Source of the DNA: Nocardioides cremeus
GTDB taxonomy: Bacteria > Actinomycetota > Actinomycetes > Propionibacteriales > Nocardioidaceae
DNA: 64,000 bases
NCBI RefSeq assembly: GCF_030518195.1
Contig: NZ_JAULSC010000001.1
Location: forward strand, 62,001 to 126,000
Direction of reading: 5' to 3'
The notes beneath the pieces were generated by a model. It saw nothing but the letters and a program-made list of their open reading frames with translations. It ran no database searches and was not told the origin of the DNA. Of the stretch, positions 1 to 7,925 are shown one piece after another. The first letter of the stretch is position 1, and each line of letters opens with the position of its first letter. A program made the position numbers and the translations under genes.

Positions 1-2
1 CC

Positions 3-1517
3 GAGGCCGCCCGCGGGCTGGTCGAGCTCGCCTTCGGCCTGCACGAGACGCCCGCCGCGACCGACGTCGAGCTGCCCCCGGTGGGGCTCGGCGACAGCGT
101 GCTGGCGGCGCTGGGCGACGTGGTCGGCACCGACCACGTGCACGTCGACGACGCCTCGCGACGGCTGCGCACCCGGGGCAAGTCGACCCCCGACCTGCTG
201 CGTGCCCGCGCCGGCGACCTGGCCGACGCCCCCGACGTCGTGGTGCGCCCGGGCAGCCACGACGAGGTCGCCGGCGTGCTCGCCCTGGCCGTCGAGCACC
301 ACCTGGCGGTCGTGCCCTTCGGCGGCGGCACCTGCGTCACCGGTGGCCTGGCGGCCCGCCGCGACGGCTACGCCGGCCTGGTCTCCCTCGACCTGGTCCG
401 CCTCGACGCGCTGCTCGAGGTCGACGAGGTCTCGATGACCGCGACCCTCGAGCCCGGCCTGCGCGGCCCCGAGGCCGAGGCGCTGCTCGCCGAGCACGGC
501 CTGTGCCTGGGCCACTACCCGCAGTCCTTCGAGCACGCCTCGATCGGCGGCTTCGCCGCCACCCGCTCCTCGGGCCAGTCGAGCGCCGGCTACGGGCGCT
601 TCGACCAGATGGTCGTCGGGCTGCGGGTGGCCACGCCTCGTGGGGAGTGGCGGCTCGGCTCGTCGCCCGCCAACGCCGCCGGCCCCGACCTGCGCCAGCT
701 GGTGCTGGGCTCCGAGGGCGCCTTCGGCGTGATCACCGCCGTCACCGTGCGGGTGCGCCGGCTGCCCGAGGTGAAGGTCTACGAGGGCTGGCGCTGGGAC
801 TCCTTCGTCGAGGGGGCCGCCGCGATGCGCACGCTCGCCCAGGCGGGGACGCTGCCCACCGTGCTGCGGCTCTCCGACGAGGCCGAGACCGGGCTCAACC
901 TGGCGCGGCCCGACGCGATCGGCGAGGAGTCCACCGGCTGCCTGATGATCGTGGGCCACGAGGGTGCCCCCGCCCAGGTCGAGGCCCGCCGAGCCGCGGT
1001 CACCGAGATCCTCAGCGGCCTCGGCGGCACCCCGCTCGGCGAGGAGCCGGGCGAGTCGTGGGTCCACGGCCGCTTCCACGCGCCGTACCTGCGCGACTCG
1101 ATGCTCGACGTCGGCGTGCTGGTCGAGACCCTCGAGACCGCCACCTTCTGGTCGAAGGTCGACGCGCTGTACGCCGACGTGCGCGCCGCCCTGGAGCGCG
1201 AGCTCGGCTCCGAGGGCGGGTCGGCGATCGTGCTGTGCCACATCTCCCACGTCTACGAGACCGGCTGCTCGCTCTACTTCACCGTCGCGACCAGCGCGGG
1301 GGAGGCGCCGATCGAGCGCTGGGGTCGGGCCAAGGCCGCGGCCAACGACGCGATCGTCGCCAACGGCGCCACCATCAGCCACCACCACGCCGTCGGCACC
1401 GACCACCGGCCGTGGCTGGGCGCCGAGATCGGTGACCTGGGCGCCTCGGTGCTGCGCGCGGTCAAGGCCGACCTCGACCCGACCGGCGTGCTCAACCCGG
1501 GGGTGCTGGTCCCGTGA
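3..1517 (+). CDS. FAD-binding oxidase of the alkyl-DHAP synthase (AGPS) family, 5' end outside the window
   Basis: The reading frame is open from the window edge, so the true start lies upstream; the GTG at 81 is probably internal. The protein has the PP-loop flavin-binding signature VVPFGGGTCVTGG (about bases 309-347) and near its C terminus a HHHAVGTDH motif matching the catalytic His triplet of alkyl-dihydroxyacetonephosphate synthases. AGPS makes ether lipids from acyl-DHAP; bacterial homologues are flavoproteins of less certain substrate. The stop overlaps the GTG of the lipid kinase gene by 4 bases, so the two are translationally coupled. The same pair order is known in Mycobacterium tuberculosis (Rv2251-Rv2252). 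The family is firm; ether-lipid synthesis is inference. Confidence 0.82.
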   Translation, partial: EAARGLVELAFGLHETPAATDVELPPVGLGDSVLAALGDVVGTDHVHVDDASRRLRTRGKSTPDLLRARAGDLADAPDVVVRPGSHDEVAGVLALAVEHHLAVVPFGGGTCVTGGLAARRDGYAGLVSLDLVRLDALLEVDEVSMTATLEPGLRGPEAEALLAEHGLCLGHYPQSFEHASIGGFAATRSSGQSSAGYGRFDQMVVGLRVATPRGEWRLGSSPANAAGPDLRQLVLGSEGAFGVITAVTVRVRRLPEVKVYEGWRWDSFVEGAAAMRTLAQAGTLPTVLRLSDEAETGLNLARPDAIGEESTGCLMIVGHEGAPAQVEARRAAVTEILSGLGGTPLGEEPGESWVHGRFHAPYLRDSMLDVGVLVETLETATFWSKVDALYADVRAALERELGSEGGSAIVLCHISHVYETGCSLYFTVATSAGEAPIERWGRAKAAANDAIVANGATISHHHAVGTDHRPWLGAEIGDLGASVLRAVKADLDPTGVLNPGVLVP

Positions 1518-2434
1518 GCGCCGCCGCCGAGCGCTCCTTCACGTTCCTGGTCAACCCGGCCTCCGGGGGCGGAGCGGCACCCGAGGCCGTGGTGCCGGTG
1601 GCCCGCCTGCTGCGTGAGGCGGGCGCCTCGGTCGACGTGACCTACTCGCCGGGCCCGCGCGCGACCGACGACCTCGTGCGGGCCGCCGTCGAGCGCGGCG
1701 ACGTCGTGGTCTCGGTGGGCGGCGACGGCATGCTCTCCCACCTGGCCGGCGCGGTCTCGACCGCGGGCGGGGTGCTCGGGGTGCTGCCGGCCGGTCGTGG
1801 CAACGACTTCGCACGGATGCTGGGGCTGGCCTCCGAGCCGGCCGCGGTCGCCGAGCACCTGCTGCACGCGCCGGTGCGCGAGGTCGACCTGCTGGCCTGG
1901 ACCCTGCCCGGCGAGCCGAGCAGGCTGGTGGCTGGGTCGGTCTACTCCGGCATCGATGCTCGTGCCGCTGCGATGGTCGACCGGATGCGCTGGACCCCGC
2001 AGAAGCTGCAGTACCCGCTGGCCGCGGTCCGCGCGATCGCGACCTACCGGCCCGGCCGGTTCCGGGTGGCGGTCGACGGCGACGCGCGCGAGTACGCCGC
2101 CGGGCTCGTCGTGGTGGCCGGCTCCGCCTACTACGGCAAGGGCATGAAGGTCGCCCCCGGCGCCGTCATCGACGACGGCCTGCTCGACGTCGTGGTCGTC
2201 GAGGCCGCGTCGCGGACCGCGCTGGTGCGCTCGTTCCCCAAGATCTACGACGGCTCCCACGTCGACCTGCCCCAGGTCACGGTGCTGCGCGGCGCCCGGG
2301 TCGAGCTCAACGCCGACGGCCGCAGCCCGCTGCCGGTGGGCGGCGACGGCGAGCCGCTCGGCGAGCTGCCCGGCCTCGGTCGGGCGCCGGCTGTGGTGGA
2401 GGTGCGCCCCGGCGCGCTGCGGGTGATCGGCTAG
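1514..2434 (+). CDS. Diacylglycerol kinase family lipid kinase (YegS/DagK-like)
   Basis: 306 aa, GTG start coupled to the upstream flavoprotein. The N-terminal catalytic domain shows NPASGGG (residues 14-20), the GGDG ATP-phosphate loop (69-72) and GRGND (94-98), the three hallmark motifs of the diacylglycerol/sphingosine kinase superfamily. The C-terminal half is the beta-sandwich domain typical of YegS/DgkB. It should phosphorylate a lipid hydroxyl such as diacylglycerol at the cytoplasmic membrane face. Pairing with an AGPS-like enzyme fits phospholipid head-group or ether-lipid metabolism. The stop codon is the first element of a perfect tandem repeat (2434-2475). Lipid kinase is secure; the exact lipid is unknown. 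Confidence 0.87.
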   Translation: MSAAAERSFTFLVNPASGGGAAPEAVVPVARLLREAGASVDVTYSPGPRATDDLVRAAVERGDVVVSVGGDGMLSHLAGAVSTAGGVLGVLPAGRGNDFARMLGLASEPAAVAEHLLHAPVREVDLLAWTLPGEPSRLVAGSVYSGIDARAAAMVDRMRWTPQKLQYPLAAVRAIATYRPGRFRVAVDGDAREYAAGLVVVAGSAYYGKGMKVAPGAVIDDGLLDVVVVEAASRTALVRSFPKIYDGSHVDLPQVTVLRGARVELNADGRSPLPVGGDGEPLGELPGLGRAPAVVEVRPGALRVIG

Positions 2435-2475
2435 GAACTGGCGCCGGCTCGGCGGGAACTGGCGCCGGCTCGGCG
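2434..2475 (+). repeat. Perfect 2 x 21 bp tandem repeat starting at a stop codon
   Basis: A 21-base unit beginning GGAACTGGCGCC and ending GGCTCGGCG occurs twice with no mismatch and no spacer. The first copy starts at the last base of the TAG stop of the lipid kinase gene. It lies between convergent genes. See the finding on stop-anchored repeats. Confidence 0.9.
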
Positions 2476-2479
2476 AGCG

Positions 2480-3124
2480 TCAGCCGTCGCCGCTGAGGGT
2501 GCGCGCCAGGCGCTGCGCCGCGCGGCGTACGACGTCGACGTCGGCGGGGTCGTGGCTGCCGGCGGCCTGCTCGGGCACCAGCCCCGCGGCCAGGGCGGCG
2601 GGCCGGGTCAGCCAGGCCCAGGCCCGCCAGCCGTCCATGCCCGCGCCGAGCAGCGGCTCGAGCAGCGGTGCGAGCTCGGGGCGCGGCTCGCCTGCGGCGT
2701 CGAGCTGGAAGGCGGGCACCATCGCGCCGGTCGGGCCGGTGACGACCAGCAGGCGGTGCAGCCCGGCCGCCTTGTGCACCGCGAAGCGGGTGCGCTCGAC
2801 CGAGGCGCCGCGCAGCCGGGCCAGGGACTCGTAGGTGTGCCACGGGCTGGTCAGCAGCTCGTCGTGCACCCGCGCCTGCTGGGCGATCTGCAGCAGCGGC
2901 ACCGGCACCGCGTGCGCGGGGTCGCTGCCCTCCTGGTGCAGCACGGCGTCGAGGTCGGCGACCTGGTCGTCGCTGAGCTCGTCACCGGTGACCGGGTCGG
3001 TCCACACGGCACGGCCCTCGGGGTCGCGCGCCATCGTCGGCAGGCCGGCCTCGGCGAGGTGGTCGACGAGCCCGAGCTCCTCGAGCCAGGTGGCCAGGCG
3101 CTCGCGGGTGCCGTCGGGTTCCAT
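2480..3124 (-). CDS. Hypothetical protein, possible HTH/antitoxin-like DNA-binding protein
   Basis: About 214 aa from the ATG at 3124; an in-frame ATG at 3142 would add six residues. I do not recognise a named family. Residues after about 90 read like a short helix-turn-helix (LARLRGASVERTRFAVHKAA) followed by VTGPTGAMVPAFQLD and a C-terminal helical stretch with WAWLTRP. That order (HTH, a 'P-x-FQ-x-D' turn, then a WLT-containing helical tail) resembles actinobacterial Xre/MbcA/ParS-like antitoxin or DNA-binding proteins. This resemblance is from memory and unproven. It faces a small membrane protein gene across an 18-bp perfect dyad (3167-3184), a natural autoregulatory site. No toxin-like partner is adjacent. 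Confidence 0.6.
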   Translation of the reverse strand: MEPDGTRERLATWLEELGLVDHLAEAGLPTMARDPEGRAVWTDPVTGDELSDDQVADLDAVLHQEGSDPAHAVPVPLLQIAQQARVHDELLTSPWHTYESLARLRGASVERTRFAVHKAAGLHRLLVVTGPTGAMVPAFQLDAAGEPRPELAPLLEPLLGAGMDGWRAWAWLTRPAALAAGLVPEQAAGSHDPADVDVVRRAAQRLARTLSGDG

Positions 3125-3166
3125 GGGTCCAGCCTGCCGCATCGCCGCAGGCGGGCCGGGCCGGGC

Positions 3167-3184
3167 ACCTCACTACAGTGAGGT
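3167..3184. promoter_or_regulatory. 18-bp dyad operator between divergent genes
   Basis: ACCTCACT-AC-AGTGAGGT is a perfect inverted repeat with 8-bp arms. It contains the TACAGT -10 box (3174-3179) of the rightward gene that starts at 3186, and lies about 40 bases upstream of the leftward gene start. A repressor binding here would block the rightward promoter. Confidence 0.6.
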
Positions 3185-3185
3185 C

Positions 3186-3449
3186 GTGAGCGATCCCGCG
3201 GAGCCGACCGGCTCGACAGGCACCCGTCCGGCCCGGCTGGCGCGCCGCGGGGGCTGGACGATCGCGATCGCGACGGCGGCCGCGCTGGTGCTGGTGCAGG
3301 TCACCGGGGACCTCCAGGCACCCGGCATGGTGCTGGTCGCCGGACTGGTCTGGGGCGGCTTCCTGCTGCTAGTCGCGCTGGCGACCCACCTCGGCGGGCT
3401 CGGCGACGAGGACCGCCGGCAGGAACGGCGCCCCGGCGGCAGCGACTGA
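3186..3449 (+). CDS. Small two-helix membrane protein
   Basis: 87 aa from GTG 3186, placed 6 bases after a TACAGT -10 box, so probably translated from a leaderless mRNA. After a basic, Thr/Arg-rich N terminus there are two hydrophobic segments (about residues 25-41 and 48-66) separated by a short loop, then a charged tail rich in Asp, Arg and Glu. No catalytic motif is visible and I do not recognise a family. It is probably an inner-membrane protein with both ends in the cytoplasm. The divergent neighbour shares its control region. Confidence 0.62.
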   Translation: MSDPAEPTGSTGTRPARLARRGGWTIAIATAAALVLVQVTGDLQAPGMVLVAGLVWGGFLLLVALATHLGGLGDEDRRQERRPGGSD

Positions 3450-3559
3450 GCGGACCAGGGCCCGCGGGGTCTAGACCGCTGGTGCGTCCCGAGTCACCCC
3501 AGAGGTGAAGGCGCGTTGGACCTAGACCCCGTGGTTCCCCCTCCGGAAGCGAGTCCCCC

Positions 3560-4753
3560 ATGTCAGCCCTTCCCTCCCGAAGGTCCCGCACCCGGTCCGC
3601 GGCGGTCGCCACCGCCCTCGGGACCGCGCTGGTGGGCCTGCCCGTGCTGGCCGTCGTCTCCGCCGTGGGCGGACCCGCCGGCCCGGCCCAGGCGCAGAGC
3701 GCCTGCGCCTTCGACGCCCGCTTCACCGACCCCGCCGGCGACGTCAACGACCTGCTGATCGTCCCGGTCGACCCCGCGCTCGACCCCGACGGCCTCGACC
3801 TGCGCGAGGCGTGGGTCTCCACCAACGACACCGACGACGCGATCACCTTCCACATCAAGGTCACCGACCTCTCCGTTCTCAGCGGCGGGCTCCGGGGCAC
3901 CAGCGAGCTGTTCCACTGGGCCTTCGTGCTGGGGGGCAAGGACTACGTGGTGGTGGCGGACCGGCCGCTGCTGCAGCCGGAGGTCCCCATCGAGGCTCCC
4001 GGCACCTACACGCTGACCGACGGGTCGGGCGCGACGCTCAAGACCGGCCTGGCCGGCAGCTTCGACCCGGCGCTCGACCTGGTGACCGTGACGCTCGCCG
4101 CCAGCGACCTGACGACGGCGACCCCGGCCCAGGACGCCTTCGAGGTCGGCGACGTGCTGAGCGGCTTCAAGATCACGTCGCTGCGCTCCCTGCTCGTCAC
4201 CGACGCCGTGGCCGACAACGCCAAGACCTCGTGCACCTACCGGGTCGGGGACAAGACGCCCTCGCCCGACCCGACCGCCACGGTGACGGCGACCGCCACC
4301 GCGACGACGACGGTGACCAGCCAGCCCACCGCCACGGCGACCACCACGGTGACCAGCCAACCGACCGCGACGGCGACGACCACGGCGACCACCACCGCCA
4401 CGGCGACCACCACCGCGACAGCGACAGCGACGGCCACCGCCACGGAGACGGTCACCACACCGCCGGGCAACCGGGTGCCGCAGGTCAAGCGGATCGCCGC
4501 GAAGCCGCTGGAGGGCCAGGGCAAGGCCCGCGCCAAGTCGCCGATCCGGTTCCGCGTCAAGGCCACCGACCCCGACGGTGACCCGCTCACCTACCGCTGG
4601 GACTTCGGCGACGGCAACAAGGGCCGCGGCGTCCGGGAGATCAACCGCTACGACTTCCGCGGCCAGTACCGGATCATCCTCAAGGTCAACGACGGCACCG
4701 AGACCGTCAAGACGCGCTTCATGATCAAGATCGGCAAGCCCAAGAAGCGCTGA
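3560..4753 (+). CDS. Secreted PKD-domain protein with a Thr/Ala-rich linker
   Basis: 397 aa. The N terminus is a Sec signal peptide: basic SRRSRTRS, a hydrophobic core, and a likely cut after AQA around residue 46. Residues about 47-232 form a beta-rich domain starting FDARFTDPAGD, of the kind found in secreted proteins reporting on bound or dissolved material, with no catalytic motif seen. Residues about 234-302 are a low-complexity Thr/Ala/Val linker. The C-terminal 90 residues are a PKD domain (DPDGDPLTYRWDFGDG). PKD domains bind carbohydrate or protein outside the cell. The 110-bp upstream gap holds a TCACC-N5-GGTGA hairpin and an inverted GGGGTCTAG/CTAGACCCC pair. Role at the cell surface is inferred. 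Confidence 0.75.
   Translation: MSALPSRRSRTRSAAVATALGTALVGLPVLAVVSAVGGPAGPAQAQSACAFDARFTDPAGDVNDLLIVPVDPALDPDGLDLREAWVSTNDTDDAITFHIKVTDLSVLSGGLRGTSELFHWAFVLGGKDYVVVADRPLLQPEVPIEAPGTYTLTDGSGATLKTGLAGSFDPALDLVTVTLAASDLTTATPAQDAFEVGDVLSGFKITSLRSLLVTDAVADNAKTSCTYRVGDKTPSPDPTATVTATATATTTVTSQPTATATTTVTSQPTATATTTATTTATATTTATATATATATETVTTPPGNRVPQVKRIAAKPLEGQGKARAKSPIRFRVKATDPDGDPLTYRWDFGDGNKGRGVREINRYDFRGQYRIILKVNDGTETVKTRFMIKIGKPKKR
4310..4381 (+). repeat. 36-bp in-frame direct repeat inside the linker of the PKD protein
   Basis: Two consecutive 36-base units begin with ACGGTGACCAGCCA at 4310 and 4346 and each encode TVTSQPTATATT. They sit in a longer ACC/GCC/ACG-rich tract (about 4259-4465). The tract probably varies in length between strains by slippage. 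Confidence 0.8.
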
Positions 4754-4782
4754 GCGCTACCGCGCGGGCCGGCCCTCCGGGC

Positions 4783-5469
4783 TCAGGACGCGAAGGTCCA
4801 CACCAGCAGCTGGGTGTCGACCGCCGCGACCACCGGGTGGGCCGGCTCGTCGGTGAAGCAGAAGGCGTCGCCGACCACCAACGGCTCGGCGAGCGAGGAG
4901 CGCAGCAGCGCGCCCCGCGTCACGTAGGCGTGCACCCGCGGCGCCGCGGGCAGCTCGAGGGTGTCGCCGCCCCGCAGCTGTGCCACCGCCAGGCTCGCGC
5001 CCTCGACGCCCACCCCCAGCGGCGCCGGCACCAGCCCGCGCGCACCCGGGTCGACCGGGGCGACGGCGTACGACGGCTCGGTGCCGGTGCTGTCGGGCCG
5101 CAGCCAGGTCTGCACCCAGCGGGTCGGGCCGGCCCCGGCCACGGCGGTCTCGGCGTGCCGGACCCCGCTGCCGGCCGACAGAACGGCCAGCGTTCCGGCT
5201 GGCACGACCTCCTCGCGCCCCGCGTCGTCGACGTGGCGCACCGCGCCCGAGACGACCCAGGTGACGATCTCGAGGTCGCTGTGGGCGTGCTCGTCGAAGC
5301 CCTGCCCACCGCGCACCAGGTGGTCGTCGTGGCACACCATCGGCCCGAAGGAGAGCCGCTCGGGGTCGTAGTGCTCGCCGAACGAGAAGGCGTGCCGGGT
5401 CAGTCGCCCGGGCACCCGGGTCAAGAAGCGGGTGTTCCCCCGACGGATCTCCACGGTCACAGGCATCAT
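4783..5469 (-). CDS. Pirin family protein (cupin)
   Basis: 228 aa. Two cupin folds; the N-terminal one carries the metal site His61 and His63 (FDEHAHSD) with His105 and Glu107 (GVRHAE), matching the three-His-one-Glu iron site of pirins. Known pirins are iron proteins acting as transcriptional cofactors or quercetin dioxygenases. The start could be either of two adjacent ATGs (5469 or 5466). The gene is divergent from the glycosidase, whose GTG begins two bases beyond this ATG, so any promoter must lie inside the neighbour's coding sequence. Substrate is unknown. Confidence 0.85.
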   Translation of the reverse strand: MMPVTVEIRRGNTRFLTRVPGRLTRHAFSFGEHYDPERLSFGPMVCHDDHLVRGGQGFDEHAHSDLEIVTWVVSGAVRHVDDAGREEVVPAGTLAVLSAGSGVRHAETAVAGAGPTRWVQTWLRPDSTGTEPSYAVAPVDPGARGLVPAPLGVGVEGASLAVAQLRGGDTLELPAAPRVHAYVTRGALLRSSLAEPLVVGDAFCFTDEPAHPVVAAVDTQLLVWTFAS

Positions 5470-5470
5470 T

Positions 5471-6823
5471 GTGCCGGTGCGAGCCTCCTATCCCGAGCTG
5501 CCGCCGGGCTTCAGGCTCGGCACGGCCACGTCGGCGTACCAGACCGAGGGCAGCACCGACGTCGACGGTCGGGGCCCCTCGATCTGGGACACCTTCACGA
5601 GCCTGCCGGGCAGCGTCCTCGACGCCACCTCCGGTGAGCCGGCCTGCGACTCCTACCGCCGCTACCGCGACGACGTCGCGCTGATGGCGCGGCTGGGGGT
5701 CGGCGGCCACCGTTTCTCGATCTCGTGGTCACGCGTGCTCCCGACCGGGCGCGGCGCGGTCAACGCCGCGGGGCTGGACTTCTACGACCGGCTCGTCGAC
5801 GAGATGCTCGCGCACGGCGTCGCCCCGATGGCCGCGCTCTACCACTGGGACCTGCCCCAGGCGCTCGAGGACGAGGGCGGCTGGCTCAACCGTGCCACCG
5901 TCGAGGCCTTCGCGGAGTACGCCGGCGTGGTCGGCGAGCGGCTCGCCGACCGGGTCGAGCACTGGATCCCCGTCGTGGAGCCCAACGTCGCCACGATCAT
6001 GGGCCACGCGACCGGCATGCACGCCCCCGGCCGCGAGATCGGCTTCGACTCCCTGCCGGTGGCTCACCACCTGCTGCTGGCCCACGGCCGCGCGGTGGTC
6101 GAGCTGCGCGCCGCCGGCGCCACCTCGGTGGGCTGCGCCAACAACCACGCCCCGATGTGGCCGGTCAGCGAGGACCCCGCCGACGTGGGGGCCACCAAGC
6201 TCTTCGACGCGCTGTGGAACGGGCTGTTCCTCGAGCCGATGCTGCTGGGGCGATACCCGGTCGACCTGGCACCGCTGGTGGAGGAGGCGGTGCGCCCGGG
6301 CGACCTGGCCACGATCCGCCAGCCGCTCGACTTCTACGGCGTCAACTACTACAGCCCGATCAAGATCGGCGCCGCGCCCGAGGACTCCCCGATCCCGTTC
6401 GAGGTGTGCGAGCTGGTCGGCTACCCGGTCACCGACATCGGCTGGCCGGTGGTGCCCGACGCGCTGCGCGAGTGGCTGATCACCCTGCGTGCGCGCTACC
6501 GGGCCGCGCTGCCGCCGCTGGTCATCACCGAGTCGGGGGCGGCGTACTCGACCGGGCCCGACGAGGCGGGCGTGGTCGACGACCAGGAGCGCATCCTCTA
6601 CCTCGACGCCCACCTGCGCGCCGTGGCCGCGGCCTGCCAGCGCGGGGTCGACGTGCGCGGCTACTACGTGTGGTCGTTGCTCGACAGCTTCGAGTGGGTG
6701 CACGGGCTGGAGCAGCGCTACGGGCTGGTCCACGTCGACCACGAGACGCAGGTGCGCACCCCGAAGGCGTCGTTCGAGTGGTACGCCGCGTTGATCGCCG
6801 CCCAGACCCGGTCGGTCGGCTGA
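5471..6823 (+). CDS. Glycoside hydrolase family 1 (beta-glucosidase-like) with altered active-site motifs
   Basis: 450 aa from GTG 5471; GTG 5477 is also possible, since the family begins at LPPGFRLGTATSAYQTEG. The frame is open further upstream but that part overlaps the divergent pirin gene. The GH1 barrel is complete, ending in the usual YYVWSLLDSFEW and RYGLVHVDHE. The acid/base Glu (residue 170) lies in VVEPN instead of the usual T-x-NEP, and the nucleophile Glu (354) lies in ITESG instead of ITENG. Both catalytic Glu residues are present, but the Asn that normally contacts the sugar 2-OH is Val. It is a cytoplasmic glycosidase of possibly unusual specificity. Confidence 0.85.
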   Translation: MPVRASYPELPPGFRLGTATSAYQTEGSTDVDGRGPSIWDTFTSLPGSVLDATSGEPACDSYRRYRDDVALMARLGVGGHRFSISWSRVLPTGRGAVNAAGLDFYDRLVDEMLAHGVAPMAALYHWDLPQALEDEGGWLNRATVEAFAEYAGVVGERLADRVEHWIPVVEPNVATIMGHATGMHAPGREIGFDSLPVAHHLLLAHGRAVVELRAAGATSVGCANNHAPMWPVSEDPADVGATKLFDALWNGLFLEPMLLGRYPVDLAPLVEEAVRPGDLATIRQPLDFYGVNYYSPIKIGAAPEDSPIPFEVCELVGYPVTDIGWPVVPDALREWLITLRARYRAALPPLVITESGAAYSTGPDEAGVVDDQERILYLDAHLRAVAAACQRGVDVRGYYVWSLLDSFEWVHGLEQRYGLVHVDHETQVRTPKASFEWYAALIAAQTRSVG

Positions 6824-6851
6824 ACGGCCCGACCTCGTTAGTCTGAGGCCC

Positions 6852-7925
6852 ATGGTCGACGCGCCCACCCCCTCGGAGTCCCCTGCCCAGCTCGTCGACC
6901 CGGCCCCGCCGCAGCGACGTGTCGTCTTCGTGGTCGGGTCGGGACGCAGCGGCACCAGCACCATGGCCGGTGCGCTGCAGACCCTCGGCATGACCGTGCC
7001 GGCGCCCGAGGTGGCCGCCGACGACACCAACCCCAAGGGGTTCGCGGAGTCGCAGTGGGTCGTCGACCTGCACGACGAGCTCCTCGAGCGCACCAACGTC
7101 TCGATGGCCGACGCCCGGCCCTCGGCGTGGTTCGACACCGGCCGGCTCAACAACTTCGAGCCGCTGCGCACCCGGTTGCACACCTGGCTCGAGGAGCAGC
7201 TGGTCGCCGGCGGGCCCGAGCTGGTCGTCAAGGACCCCCGCCTCGCGTGGTTCCTGGGCCTGTGGCGCTCCGCGGCGATGCGCAGCGAGGCGGAGGCCGG
7301 CTACGTGACGATGCTGCGCCCGGTCACCGAGGTGGTCGGCTCCAAGCAGCGCGTCTACGACGCCCGCACCAGCGAGGTGCACCGCACCGCCGCCTGGGTC
7401 AACATGATGCTGCACGTCGAGCGCAGCACCCGCGGCTCGGCCCGCGCCTTCGTGCGCTACCACGACATGCTCGACGACTGGACCGTGCCGGTCTTCGGCC
7501 TGGGCCAGCGCTTCGACCTCGACGCCGTGAAGTCGGCCTCGGCCAACGACATCCGCCAGGTCCACCAGTTCGTCGACCCCTCGCTGCGGCGCGTGTCGCT
7601 GACCTGGGACGACGTCGAGGTGCCCCGCAGGCTGCGCGACATCGCCCAGGAGACCTGGGAGGCCCTCGACAAGCTGCCCGACGAGGGCGGCGACACTCCG
7701 CAGGTGCAGGCCACCCTCGACGAGCTGCGCGCGGCGTACGCCGAGATGTACGACGAGGCGCAGGCGCTGACCCGCTCGACGGCCGACGCGTCGCGCCGCG
7801 AGGGCGCCCGCACCCAGCCGGCGCCGCCGAGCGCCGTCGACAAGGTGCCGCACTCGGTGCGCGCGATGGTGCCGCCCTCGGTGCGCCGCGGCCTGCGTCG
7901 CGCCGCCGGGCGGGAGCGCGGATGA
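6852..7925 (+). CDS. Sulfotransferase family protein
   Basis: 357 aa. The start ATG follows a TAGTCT -10 box by 7 bases, suggesting a leaderless transcript. VVGSGRSGTST (residues 28-37) is the 5'-phosphosulfate-binding loop of PAPS-dependent sulfotransferases. KDPRLAWF downstream corresponds to the 3'-phosphate-binding region. The C-terminal 40 residues are basic and Pro/Ser-rich. Bacterial members sulfate glycolipids, glycans or small molecules. The gene overlaps the glycosyltransferase start by 4 bases, which suggests that the two act on one glycan. Acceptor unknown. Confidence 0.78.
   Translation: MVDAPTPSESPAQLVDPAPPQRRVVFVVGSGRSGTSTMAGALQTLGMTVPAPEVAADDTNPKGFAESQWVVDLHDELLERTNVSMADARPSAWFDTGRLNNFEPLRTRLHTWLEEQLVAGGPELVVKDPRLAWFLGLWRSAAMRSEAEAGYVTMLRPVTEVVGSKQRVYDARTSEVHRTAAWVNMMLHVERSTRGSARAFVRYHDMLDDWTVPVFGLGQRFDLDAVKSASANDIRQVHQFVDPSLRRVSLTWDDVEVPRRLRDIAQETWEALDKLPDEGGDTPQVQATLDELRAAYAEMYDEAQALTRSTADASRREGARTQPAPPSAVDKVPHSVRAMVPPSVRRGLRRAAGRERG

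Noticed and set aside
2480..3449. Confirmed toxin-antitoxin pair
   Set aside because: Only the arrangement suggests it; neither protein shows a recognisable toxin or antitoxin domain, and they are divergent, not in one operon.
4259..4465. Intergenic microsatellite
   Set aside because: The ACC/GCC-rich tract is in frame inside a secreted protein and encodes a Thr/Ala linker between two domains.
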